Origin: an uncultured Victivallales bacterium
GTDB lineage: Bacteria; Verrucomicrobiota; Lentisphaeria; Oligosphaerales; JAFGRS01
Direction: 5' to 3'
DNA: 36,816 nucleotides
Assembly (NCBI GenBank): GCA_903837355.1
Contig: CAILUI010000222.1
Coordinates: 1 to 36,816, forward strand
Made by a program: the position numbers and the translations under genes. The notes beneath the pieces are model-generated. The model searched no databases. It had not been told where the DNA came from and saw nothing but the letters and a program-made list of their open reading frames with translations. This document shows, piece by piece, positions 27,036 through 34,774 of this stretch (position 1 is its first letter; every line of letters begins with the position of its first letter).

Positions 27036-28598
27036 TCAGTACTGGTTGGTGGACTCGGTCTCGTTCACCGGGCGCTGCAGCATATCGCTGTCCAACTGGA
27101 CGGAGAAGCGGACGTCGCCGGCCTTGAGGGCCTTGACGACGACACGCCATTCGGCCTTGGCCTTCGGGGCCAGGACGGGGACGGCCGCGAAGGTGACCTT
27201 CTGGCCAGCCGCGGTGGCCGTGGAGGCGCCGGAGCTGCTTACGTAGCTCTGGCTGTCTTCCAGCGTGCAGGTGATCTTGACGTTGTTGTCGGGAGCCGAG
27301 CCCTGGTTGGTGGCGATGATCACATAGGTCTCCTGACCGTTGACTTCGATCGGGTCGGAGACGTCGATCACTTCCAGCAGGATGGCCGGAATACCCTTGA
27401 TCTCGGTGCAGGCCGTAGCGCTAACCGCCTCGGCACAAGTCGCCTTGGCGTCCACCTTGTTGCAGGCCTTGCCCTGGGCGGTGGCCTTCGCGGTCACGCC
27501 GAGGGTCTTCTCAGCGGCCGGGGCCAGCGCGCCGAGGTTCCAGGAGATCACGCCGTTGGCGAAGGCGCCGCCGTCGGTGGCGCTGACAAAGGTCACACCC
27601 GCCGGGAGGGTATCGGTAACCACGGTCGCGGTGGCCGGAGCGTCACCCTTATTGCCGACCTTGATCGTGTAGCTAACCGGGCGACCCTCATAGGCCATCT
27701 CGGTGGCGGTCTTGGCAATGGTCAGCACGGGCTGCTTGACGACGGTGGTCGTGGTCGCATCGGAGGTCAGGCCGCCGTTAGCCGTCGCGACGGCCTTGTT
27801 GGTGTAGGAACCGGGCTTGGCAGCCTGGCAGTTGATGGTGAAGTCCTTGGACTCGCCGGAGTTCAGGGTACCGACGTCAAACTTCACTTCGCTCTTGCCA
27901 TCGACCGTCTTCAGACCGGCGGGCAGGGTGTCGACGATGACCACGCTCGTGGCGGGGCCGGTGCCGGGGTTCTTCACCGTCAGCTTCACGGGGATCAGGT
28001 CGCAGACGAGGACGTCAGCCGGAGCGGTCTTGGTCAGCGCGAGCTTGGGCTGCACGGCCTTGACGGTCAGACAGAGCTTCTCTTTGTAGGTGGCGCGCAC
28101 GCAGTTGGTGAATTCGCCAGTGCCCGTCGCCGCCGCCTTCAGGGTGATGACCTTGGTGGCGCGGCCAGGCAGAACGCCCAAGTCCCAGGTCAGGAGGTTG
28201 CCAGCCTGAACCCCGGTGGGCGAGGAGCTCTTGTAGTCGATGCCCTGCGGGATGGTGTCGGTGATCACGACTTCATCCAGTTCGCAGGGGGTCAGATTGG
28301 TGGCCTTGATGGTGTAGGTGAACTCCTGACCGACCGCGACTTCGGCCGGGGCGCTCTTCTCCAGCAAGAGCACACTGCTCGACTCAACGCCGGTCGGGAT
28401 CGCCTGGCGCGTCATGATGTTAGCCCCGTCACGACCGACTACCGGGCAGCCAGTGCTGTACACCGGCGCGGGCGCCGGCGCGACCTTGGCCACTGGCGCG
28501 GGAGCCGGTTTGTCCAACGAGCAGCAGCCCGCCAGGACCGTCAGTGTGGCTGCGGACAGCGCCGCACCCCATGTCTTCATCCACGTCTGCTTGATCAT
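27036..28598 (-). CDS. OmcB-like cysteine-containing DUF11 lipoprotein
   Basis: 520 residues. The signal TVLAGCC carries a lipobox (C25), followed by an Ala/Pro spacer. At least four DUF11-type beta-sandwich repeats follow (QEFTYTIKATNLTPCELDEV...TIPQG; PGTGPATSVVIVDTLPAG; GDAPATATVVTDTLPAG; NQGSAPDNNVKITC). About twelve cysteines are spread through it. The order, the length, the segment around ATCAEA...IPAIL, and the end (SDMLQRPVNETESTNQY) resemble the chlamydial large cysteine-rich outer-membrane protein OmcB, which cross-links the envelope by disulfides. That comparison is from knowledge of the family, not an alignment. The ATG at 28598 follows GAGGAAAGG. A perfect palindrome lies 60 bases upstream. 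A role as an outer-membrane-anchored structural protein is inferred. Confidence 0.82.
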   Translation of the reverse strand: MIKQTWMKTWGAALSAATLTVLAGCCSLDKPAPAPVAKVAPAPAPVYSTGCPVVGRDGANIMTRQAIPTGVESSSVLLLEKSAPAEVAVGQEFTYTIKATNLTPCELDEVVITDTIPQGIDYKSSSPTGVQAGNLLTWDLGVLPGRATKVITLKAAATGTGEFTNCVRATYKEKLCLTVKAVQPKLALTKTAPADVLVCDLIPVKLTVKNPGTGPATSVVIVDTLPAGLKTVDGKSEVKFDVGTLNSGESKDFTINCQAAKPGSYTNKAVATANGGLTSDATTTTVVKQPVLTIAKTATEMAYEGRPVSYTIKVGNKGDAPATATVVTDTLPAGVTFVSATDGGAFANGVISWNLGALAPAAEKTLGVTAKATAQGKACNKVDAKATCAEAVSATACTEIKGIPAILLEVIDVSDPIEVNGQETYVIIATNQGSAPDNNVKITCTLEDSQSYVSSSGASTATAAGQKVTFAAVPVLAPKAKAEWRVVVKALKAGDVRFSVQLDSDMLQRPVNETESTNQY

Positions 28599-29058
28599 CC
28601 TAGTTTCCTTTCCTCACTTCGGTTGCCTACCTGCTAACCCACGGACTCCGCGCCATGCTGTCGGCGACTCACCTGAGTCGCCGACAGTCCTCTGTTCGCG
28701 TCCTAACGTCCGCAGGTTGATCCACGAGACCGCAGTCAATACTGCGCGCGCACAACGTCCTGCCACTCCGACCGACTGCTATACCCACCAACATAGACTC
28801 TCACACCGCCAACAGGATGCACCACACTCCATAACCATGATTCGACACGCAGCCCCAGCCTGGGGTTCCGCCCGTTGCGCCATTTCGGCAACTACCGCCA
28901 GGCAGCGCTCCACCGGGGCCTGTGAGGCAGGCCACAGTACACCCACACGGTGCCCAGTATCACACCGTCTCCTGCGTTGTGCAACCGCACCAGGCATGTC
29001 CGAGCACCCGCCGCCGGCGCAGCAGGCCGGTCGCGCAGGCCGGCAGCCGCGGTCGCGG
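28599..29058. other. intergenic region upstream of the OmcB-like gene
   Basis: 460 bases between the era stop and the OmcB-like start. Besides the palindrome at 28658-28687 and a small inverted repeat CCCCAG/CTGGGG (28853-28865), nothing clear is present. A minus-strand TTGACT (28734-28739) resembles a -35 element but no -10 is found at the right distance. Open frames across it have no family resemblance. The promoter of the OmcB-like gene should lie here. Confidence 0.5.
28658..28687. promoter_or_regulatory. perfect 14-bp palindrome with 2-base centre in the OmcB-like gene leader
   Basis: CTGTCGGCGACTCA (28658-28671), then CC, then the exact reverse complement TGAGTCGCCGACAG (28674-28687). 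It ends 60 bases upstream of the OmcB-like ATG. Such symmetry fits a dimeric operator or an RNA hairpin in the leader. No T-run follows on either strand, so it is not a typical intrinsic terminator of era. Confidence 0.75.
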
Positions 29059-29982
29059 TCAGTCCTGGAGGCGGAAGTCGCGCAGTAACCCACGGCGCTC
29101 ACGCCAGTCGGGACTGACCTTTACCCACAACCGCAGCGTCACCGGGCCGCCACAGAGGACCTTGAGCCGGGCCTGTGCGGCCGCCCGGATGGCGGCGATC
29201 ACCGTACCCGCGTGCCCAACCACGATCCCCTTCTGCGATTCGCGTTCGACGTGCAGGGTCGCCTGGATGCGAACGGGTCGGCTGGCGTCGGCCCATTCGT
29301 CGATGGCGACCGCGAGGGCGTGGGGCACCTCCTGGCGCAGATGGAGGAGGCAGGCTTCGCGGATCAACTCAGCGCCGATGTCGCGCTCGAAGCTATCCGT
29401 TACCTGCTCCGCGTCGTAGAGGAAGGGTCCCTCGGGCAATGCCTGCGTGATACTTGCCAGGAGGGGCAGCAGCGAGGCGCGGTCGAGGGCTGACACCCGG
29501 TGCACGACCGCCGCCGGGATGGCCTCGCGGTAGAACGACTCAGTCCGGAGGATCTGCTCGGCAGTGGCGGCATCGCACTTGTTGACGGCCAGGACGACCA
29601 CCGCACGGGTCGCCGCGGCGGCCCGCGCAGCGACCAGGCCGTCCTCGTCTCCGGGAGCCCGCGTGGGATCCGCTACACAGAGCACCACGTCGGCTTCGGT
29701 CAGCACCCGCAGGACGGCACGTTCCATGCACTGCCCGAGTTCGTCGGCGGGCCGATGCACACCGGGAGCATCGAGGAAGAGCATCTGCACCTGGGGCTCG
29801 GAGTAGATCCCCAGAAAACGCCGCCGTGTGGTCTGCGGCAGCGCGGACACGGCAGCAAGGTGCTGGCCCAGAACAGTGTTGAGAAAGGTGGACTTGCCGA
29901 CGTTCGGCCGCCCCAGCAGGGCCACATAGCCGACGCGCCCGCACGGCCAGTCGGGCTGGCTGGTGTCTGGGATGGAACTCAT
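29059..29982 (-). CDS. era: GTPase Era, ribosome assembly factor
   Basis: 307-residue GTP-binding protein that assists 30S subunit maturation by binding the 3' end of 16S rRNA. Walker A GRPNVGKS (24-31), switch region with QTTRRR (50-55), G3 DAPGVH (71-76), G4 NKCD (134-137) and the C-terminal KH domain with IVVGHAGTVIAAIRAAA are all present. The length is normal. The ATG at 29982 overlaps the stop of the RAM-domain gene by four bases (ATGA), so the two are translationally coupled. This is an unusual partner; era is more often next to rnc, ybeY or recO. Confidence 0.95.
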   Translation of the reverse strand: MSSIPDTSQPDWPCGRVGYVALLGRPNVGKSTFLNTVLGQHLAAVSALPQTTRRRFLGIYSEPQVQMLFLDAPGVHRPADELGQCMERAVLRVLTEADVVLCVADPTRAPGDEDGLVAARAAAATRAVVVLAVNKCDAATAEQILRTESFYREAIPAAVVHRVSALDRASLLPLLASITQALPEGPFLYDAEQVTDSFERDIGAELIREACLLHLRQEVPHALAVAIDEWADASRPVRIQATLHVERESQKGIVVGHAGTVIAAIRAAAQARLKVLCGGPVTLRLWVKVSPDWRERRGLLRDFRLQD

Positions 29983-30251
29983 TTCACGCCATAGAGGGCG
30001 GAGAGGTCAAACAACGAGTAGGTGTCCAGAGCGAACAGCGTCTTGGTGCGCTCGACTCCTGGCGCCTGGATGATATGACTCGTGATCAGGTGCGAGAGTT
30101 CAGGGTTGCTGGCGACGCGTACCACCGCCACCATGTCGTACTCGCCAGCGACCAGGTGCAGTTCGGTGATGCCCGGGAACTGCAGCAGATAGTCCGACGT
30201 CTGGCGGAACTGCTTGTCCTTAACGCTGATCAACACGAAGGCAGTAACCAT
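29979..30251 (-). CDS. stand-alone Lrp/AsnC ligand-binding (RAM) domain protein
   Basis: 90 residues, MVTAFVLISVKDKQFRQTSDYLLQFPGI then LVAGEYDMVAVVRV and the tail up to ALDTYSLFDL. This is the alpha/beta RAM fold that binds amino acids in Lrp/AsnC regulators. No helix-turn-helix domain is present, so it cannot bind DNA by itself. It may oligomerise with a full-length Lrp or act as a small-molecule sensor. The ATG at 30251 follows GGGAGGG. Its stop is overlapped by the era start. Confidence 0.9.
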   Translation of the reverse strand: MVTAFVLISVKDKQFRQTSDYLLQFPGITELHLVAGEYDMVAVVRVASNPELSHLITSHIIQAPGVERTKTLFALDTYSLFDLSALYGVK

Positions 30252-30380
30252 GGGACCCTCCCGGCCGGGGCTCGGCAAAGGCGCAGCGCCCGGCACGCCG
30301 CGCCCCCTTCTGCCCCGGGCCGTGGAACCTTCCGCACCGGGCCGAGGTCAGTGGACGGTGGACGCTTGATATGAAAATCT

Positions 30381-30439
30381 AGCCCCGGCGGGCTTTCTCC
30401 CTCCTCCCTCTCTCTCCTTCCCGGCCCGCCGGGGCTTTT
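30381..30439. terminator. bidirectional-type terminator with a pyrimidine loop
   Basis: Perfect 13-bp stem AGCCCCGGCGGGC (30381-30393) with GCCCGCCGGGGCT (30424-30436). On the plus strand TTTT ends the stem. On the minus strand the stem is followed by AGATTTT. It lies 19 bases beyond the DUF2760 stop and so terminates the minus-strand block upstream of the RAM/era pair. The segment 30393-30422 is 30 consecutive pyrimidines. Confidence 0.88.
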
Positions 30440-30454
30440 CGTTGTGGGCCGGAA

Positions 30455-31003
30455 TCAGGCGCCAACCTCTACTTCCGCAGGGCAAACCACGGCCGGGTCG
30501 AGACTCTCATGGCGCTGCGGAAAGGCGACCCGCGTGACCCGCCAGCCCCGGTGGCGCAGCGTCCCCGTGTAGGGCGCTGCAGCCGCGGCACTGCCGGTCA
30601 GCCGGATGTGCCGGGGGTCGAACCCCGCGGGCAGGGAGACCCGACTACCCTCGGACTCGGAACGCAGGGGTTCCAGGCCGAAGACCTGGGCCAGCACCCG
30701 CCGGCAATCGTCGTGGATCTGGCGCGCCGCGGCGCCGACCTGGGCATCGCTGAAGCCGTCGAGCGGCTCCTGCAGGAAGTCGACCAGCCGGCCCTCGCGC
30801 TGCAGCAGCACCAGGGTGAACACTGCGTCAGCCGGCAGGCCGGGGGCGGGCGGCGCCGCCGTCGGTGCCCGCGCCAGGGGCGGTACGGCGGCAGCAGCGG
30901 TTGCGGCCGGCGGTGGACGCCCCAATGCGATCCACGCCGCCGCCCGTTCGGGGGAGCTCAGGATACTCCAGAAGGCCTTCCAGGCAAGCAGGAATCGACT
31001 CAT
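30455..31003 (-). CDS. DUF2760 domain protein
   Basis: 182 residues. MSRFLLAWKAFWSILSSPERAAAW opens the protein, an Ala/Pro-rich linker follows (about 30-58), then the conserved part: LVLLQREGRLVDFLQEPL, FSDAQVGAAARQIHDDCRRVL, GSRVSLPAGFDPRHIRLTG and LRHRGWRVTRVAFP. These match the DUF2760 family as I know it; members are often near Hsp70-like genes, which are absent here. Function is unknown. The ATG at 31003 has a GGAG nine bases upstream; a TTG six codons earlier overlaps that site. It lies 30 bases after the zinc peptidase stop and is probably co-transcribed with it. Confidence 0.85.
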   Translation of the reverse strand: MSRFLLAWKAFWSILSSPERAAAWIALGRPPPAATAAAAVPPLARAPTAAPPAPGLPADAVFTLVLLQREGRLVDFLQEPLDGFSDAQVGAAARQIHDDCRRVLAQVFGLEPLRSESEGSRVSLPAGFDPRHIRLTGSAAAAAPYTGTLRHRGWRVTRVAFPQRHESLDPAVVCPAEVEVGA

Positions 31004-31033
31004 CGGGCAACACTCCACCAAGACGCAGAAAAC

Positions 31034-31729
31034 TCAGTCATCGCGGCGGAAGACGCCGGCGCGCAGGAGGTAATAGAGCAGGGTCAGAAGCGCGCTGACG
31101 GCGGCGGCGACATAGGTCATAAAGGCGGCGTTGAGCACCTTGGCGGCGTCACCGGCCTCGGCGACGGTCACCACGCCGGCCTGGACCATACTCACCTTGG
31201 CGCGGGCACTGGCGTCCCACTCGACCGGCAGCGTCACCACGGCGAAGAGCACGACCAGAGAGAACAGGAGGGCCCCCAGCAGGATGAACTGGGGGCGCTG
31301 CAGGAGGAAGCCGATGGCGATGACGATGTAGGAGAGCGTACTGCCGATGTTGGTAGCAGGAACGAGCGCCGAGCGCAGGCCGAGCAGGGCATAGCCCGTG
31401 GCGTGCTGCAGCGCGTGACCGGCTTCATGGCAGGCCACACCGATGGCTGCCAGGGAGGTACTGCGATAGACATCCGGGCTGAGGCGCAGCGTCCGGCTCA
31501 TGGGATCGTAGTGGTCGCTCAGGAACCCATTCGTCATCTCGATGCTGACCTCGCGCACGCCAGCCCGGCTGAGCATGACCTGGGCGGCCTCCGCACCGGT
31601 CAGGCCACGGGCCGAGGGAATCCGCGAGTAGTGTGCAAAGCGGCTGCGCACGAACATCGACGCCAGCAGCGCCAGCGCCAGCCCGGGCAGGGCAAACAGG
31701 AAATACAGCGGATCAAACCCCATGATCAT
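31034..31729 (-). CDS. membrane neutral zinc metallopeptidase (YugP-like)
   Basis: 231 residues. An N-terminal membrane span (about 8-27), then GLTGAEAAQVML and the long helix with HEAGH at 101-105, then three more hydrophobic spans (about 127-142, 147-167, 205-222). The pattern and length match the Zn_peptidase_2 family, typified by B. subtilis YugP. The zinc ligands H101 and H105 with E102 are visible. The ATG at 31729 follows GGAGATAGAG; another ATG lies two codons later. The substrate is unknown; a role in membrane protein turnover is a guess from the fold. Confidence 0.9.
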   Translation of the reverse strand: MIMGFDPLYFLFALPGLALALLASMFVRSRFAHYSRIPSARGLTGAEAAQVMLSRAGVREVSIEMTNGFLSDHYDPMSRTLRLSPDVYRSTSLAAIGVACHEAGHALQHATGYALLGLRSALVPATNIGSTLSYIVIAIGFLLQRPQFILLGALLFSLVVLFAVVTLPVEWDASARAKVSMVQAGVVTVAEAGDAAKVLNAAFMTYVAAAVSALLTLLYYLLRAGVFRRDD

Positions 31730-31868
31730 GGCTCTATCTCCTTCACTTGAACCGCATATCGCACTCAGTCAACCCCTACGGCCACAGGCGCCACCGCCGG
31801 GAACAGCGGACATGCCGCACGTACACGCTGAATGAATGTAGCACGTGAGCCGGCCGCTTCCATAGGGA

Positions 31869-31882
31869 CCGGCTGCAGCCGG
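31869..31882. terminator. 14-bp palindrome after the AEC carrier gene
   Basis: The perfect palindrome CCGGCTGCAGCCGG lies 2 bases after the stop at 31885 (minus). An AGCCGG copy further on (around 31847-31852) could pair with it alternatively. It may be a weak terminator or a fold at the transcript end; no U-run is seen. Confidence 0.4.
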
Positions 31883-31884
31883 AG

Positions 31885-32910
31885 TCAGAGTTGCGGCAGC
31901 AGCCAGAGGAAGAAGGCGCCAAACAGCGACAGGGTGACGATGGCCAGTAGGTTGTTGACCACCAGGACCCAGGCCATGGCCGACTCGCTGCGTTCATGAA
32001 CCTGGCACATCACCATCAGGTTCGTCGCCGCCGGGACCGCCGACTCGAGCAGCAGGACGAGGGCGAACATCGGGTCGGGGGGGAGGAGGCCCAAACGGCT
32101 CAGAGTCATGACGTACAGGCAGCCAAAGACGGGCATGATCAGCAGCCGGCCGCAGGCGACGCCGAAATACGTGCGCAGGGGTAGCTCCGCGGTCTTCGCG
32201 GGGGTGTCGGCAAGGTTCGCCCCGAGCACGATCAGAGCGCAGGGGATCACCCCGTCGCCGACCACACCGGCCGCATCGATGACCACCCGCAGAGGGGCCC
32301 CGGTGGCAACGAAGAGGGCGTGCAGCGGCGGCAGCAGACCGATGGCCAGGCCGATCAGGGCACTGACGATCGGCGGCGAGAGGAAGTGCTCGCGCCGCAG
32401 CGCGCTCAGCGGCTGCTGCGCCAGGTAGGGGTAGCCGAGGCCCCATAGGCACGGCGACATGCAGAGCAGGTAGACCGAGATATAGGCCACGCCGCGGTCG
32501 CCGGCACCGGCGTCGGAGGCCAAGAGCGGGGCGGTCGCGGCCAGGGCCGTCACCAGCGGGTATGGGATGTAGCCCGAGTTGCCGAAGGCCGTGGCCGCCG
32601 TGATCAGGCGCCGCACCGTCGCCGGCGGCCGGATAGCCCAGACGATCAGGGAACCCACCGCAAAACCCACCGCGACGTAGAGCAACGCCGAGACCGGGAG
32701 CAGGGCCCAGCGGGCAAGGTTGGCGCCGCTGGCACTGACGCTGAGCTTGCTGATCAGCAGGCAGGGCAGCATCAGATGCAGGATCAGTCGGCTCAAGGCC
32801 CGGCAGAAGGCACGATCCAGCACCCCGCGCCGCGCCAGCCAGGTCCCGGCCAGGCAGATCAGGACGATGCGGAGCACCGCCGTGAAACTGACAGAAAGTA
32901 CAGTGAACAT
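31885..32910 (-). CDS. AEC-family transporter (auxin efflux carrier type)
   Basis: 341 residues with about ten membrane spans in two five-span halves. MLPCLLISKLSVS and the later NSGYIPYPLV (first half) and ESAVPAATNLMVMCQVH (second half, near the broken helix) are the recognisable AEC motifs. The family exports or imports organic anions and some amino acid derivatives; nothing here fixes the substrate. The ATG at 32910 begins MFTVLSVSF. A GTG at 32928 directly after CAGGA is an alternative that adds six residues and lies 13 bases from the purB stop, favouring one transcript with purB. Confidence 0.88.
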   Translation of the reverse strand: MFTVLSVSFTAVLRIVLICLAGTWLARRGVLDRAFCRALSRLILHLMLPCLLISKLSVSASGANLARWALLPVSALLYVAVGFAVGSLIVWAIRPPATVRRLITAATAFGNSGYIPYPLVTALAATAPLLASDAGAGDRGVAYISVYLLCMSPCLWGLGYPYLAQQPLSALRREHFLSPPIVSALIGLAIGLLPPLHALFVATGAPLRVVIDAAGVVGDGVIPCALIVLGANLADTPAKTAELPLRTYFGVACGRLLIMPVFGCLYVMTLSRLGLLPPDPMFALVLLLESAVPAATNLMVMCQVHERSESAMAWVLVVNNLLAIVTLSLFGAFFLWLLPQL

Positions 32911-32941
32911 ACGCGCTGCCGGCGGCACTCCTGCACGACCC

Positions 32942-34381
32942 TCAGACGGTCACGGCCTCGACCGCCCCAACTGCCGTCGACCAGCGCGCCAGCACCGGCT
33001 CGACCTCGGTCTCCAGGAAGGCGTCGACCTGTTGCGGACAGCGACCGACGAAGCGGCTCGGATCCAGAAGCTGGTCCAGCTGCCCATGCACGACCGCGAA
33101 GGCGGGGTCGGCGCGGATCAGGCCGAGCAGGCAGTTCTCCTCGGCCCCCTCCTCCTTGACGCGGCGGCTGGCTTCCATGGAGTGGCGGCGGATGCCCTCG
33201 TGGACGTCCTGCCGGTCGCCGCCGGCCTTGACGCAGGCCATGATGATCGCCTCCGTGGCCATGAACGGCAGTTCCTGGCGCAAGTGCCGTTCGATGATCT
33301 TCGGCCAAACCACGAGTCCACCGGCAACATCGGCGACCGTCGACAGGATGATATCAACGGCAAGAAACGCTTCCGGCAGCACCAAACGCCGGTTGGCAGA
33401 GTCGTCCAGGGTGCGTTCGAACCACTGGTTGGCCTGCGTCTGGGCGGTGTTAGCCGGTAGGCTGATGACGTAGCGGGCCAGCGAGCAGACGCGCTCGCAG
33501 CGCATGGGATTACGCTTGTAGGCCATGGCACTGGAACCGACCTGCTTGCTGCCGAAGGGCTCCTCGATCTCCTTGAGGTGGGCCAGCAGGCGCAGATCGG
33601 TACACATCTTGGCGGCGGACTGCGCGATGCCGGAGAGGATGCTGAGGACCTGGAAGTCGACCTTGCGGCTGTAGGTCTGGCCGCACACGGGCACCGGCCG
33701 CCGGAAACCGCAGAGCTCGGTGACGCGGGCATCGAGGGCCTCGACCTTGCTGTGGTCGCCGTCAAACAGCTCCAGGAAACTGGCCTGGGAGCCGGTGGTG
33801 CCCTTCACCCCGCGGAAGGGCATCTCCTCGACCTGGCGCTGCAGGTCGCGCATATCCATCAGAAAATCGTTGAGCCACAGACAGGCGCGCTTGCCGACCG
33901 TGGTCAGTTGCGCGGCCTGGAAATGGGTGAACCCCAGGGTGGGCAGATCCCGGTACTGACGGGCAAAACCGCGCAGCCGCGCCATCACATCGACGAGTTT
34001 GGCCCGCAGAATGCAGAGGCCATCGCGCATCTGGATCAGGTCAGCGTTGTCACCCACATAGCAGCTCGTGGCGCCCAGATGGATGATGGGACGCGCCGTC
34101 GGGCATTGCTCCCCGAAGGCGTGAATGTGGGCCATCACATCGTGGCGCAGTTCGCGCTCTTTGGCTTCGGCGACCGCGAAATTGATGTCGTCGAGATGGG
34201 CCGCCATCTCGGCGAGTTGGCGCTCCGAGATGGCGAGGCCGAGTTCCCGCTCGGCCCGCGCCAGCGTCAGCCACAGGCGCCGCCAGGTCGAGAACTTGCG
34301 CTGCGGCGACCACGTCTCGTTCATCTCCCGGCTGGCATAGCGGGATGCCAGCGGGTTCTCGTACTGCAGTCGGTCGGTCAT
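32942..34381 (-). CDS. purB: adenylosuccinate lyase
   Basis: 479-residue lyase acting twice in purine synthesis (SAICAR to AICAR plus fumarate, and adenylosuccinate to AMP plus fumarate). Landmarks: [15 protein letters not shown] (101-115), H153 in [19 protein letters not shown], and the signature [16 protein letters not shown] from 283 with the flexible catalytic serine. The form resembles the long eukaryote-like type seen in several environmental phyla. The ATG at 34381 gives the family N-terminus [17 protein letters not shown]. An upstream in-frame start at 34603 would pass through repeat DNA and is not credible. The gene lies upstream of the AEC carrier. Confidence 0.94.
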   Translation of the reverse strand: MTDRLQYENPLASRYASREMNETWSPQRKFSTWRRLWLTLARAERELGLAISERQLAEMAAHLDDINFAVAEAKERELRHDVMAHIHAFGEQCPTARPIIHLGATSCYVGDNADLIQMRDGLCILRAKLVDVMARLRGFARQYRDLPTLGFTHFQAAQLTTVGKRACLWLNDFLMDMRDLQRQVEEMPFRGVKGTTGSQASFLELFDGDHSKVEALDARVTELCGFRRPVPVCGQTYSRKVDFQVLSILSGIAQSAAKMCTDLRLLAHLKEIEEPFGSKQVGSSAMAYKRNPMRCERVCSLARYVISLPANTAQTQANQWFERTLDDSANRRLVLPEAFLAVDIILSTVADVAGGLVVWPKIIERHLRQELPFMATEAIIMACVKAGGDRQDVHEGIRRHSMEASRRVKEEGAEENCLLGLIRADPAFAVVHGQLDQLLDPSRFVGRCPQQVDAFLETEVEPVLARWSTAVGAVEAVTV

Positions 34382-34774
34382 CGCTGAGCCCCGTCGCTTG
34401 TCGATTGCGGTTGTCCGCGGGCCGCCCCGGGAGATCGGTAATATGCCGCGCGGACGCAAGACAGGCAAAGCCCGGCCAGGACGCGGCAGGGCGGTTCCGT
34501 TTTCCCAACGACCATCGGTGTTGGTCACCGGCACGGTGAAAGCGTGAGAGCGTGATTGCGTGAGGGCTACGGCGCGTGTGCCGGCCGTCTGCCACGAATC
34601 CACGCTTTCACGTTCTCACGCGCTCACCCGTAGCGGGAACCGCGATCTTGGAACAGCCCTGAGGACGCGGGGCGCCGCTTGCCAGTCGAGGGCAGCAGCG
34701 TGTACGGTACGGGCGGCACGATGAACGACAGGCCGGCCGACGCCACGGCCGCGGGATCTGGCGGAGGATCAGGC
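34382..34774. other. divergent gap before purB and the URO-D-like gene, with a repeat
   Basis: No gene seen. It holds an imperfect inverted repeat at 34536-34627 built from units close to GCGTGAGA, GCGTGATT and GCGTGAGG; the right arm (from CACGCTTTCACG) can pair with the left at about 22 of 28 positions. Promoters of both neighbours should be in this gap but none was clear. Confidence 0.55.
34536..34627. repeat. imperfect inverted repeat of GCGTGA octamers
   Basis: The left arm (34536-34563) has three GCGTGA units at 8-9 base spacing. The right arm (34600-34627) carries the same units on the other strand. About 36 bases lie between them. Similar GTGAAAGCGTGAGA strings are found dispersed in other high-GC environmental genomes. 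It is likely a non-coding mobile or decayed element. Confidence 0.65.

Noticed and set aside
28779..29102. Small Cys-rich minus-strand protein upstream of the OmcB-like gene (OmcA-like candidate)
   Set aside because: It overlaps the end of era, has no signal peptide or lipobox, and its cysteines do not form a pattern. Intergenic DNA is more likely.
30381..30439. Riboswitch in the leader of the RAM/era pair
   Set aside because: The stem is a simple perfect hairpin with a terminator position just after DUF2760; no complex conserved fold is visible.
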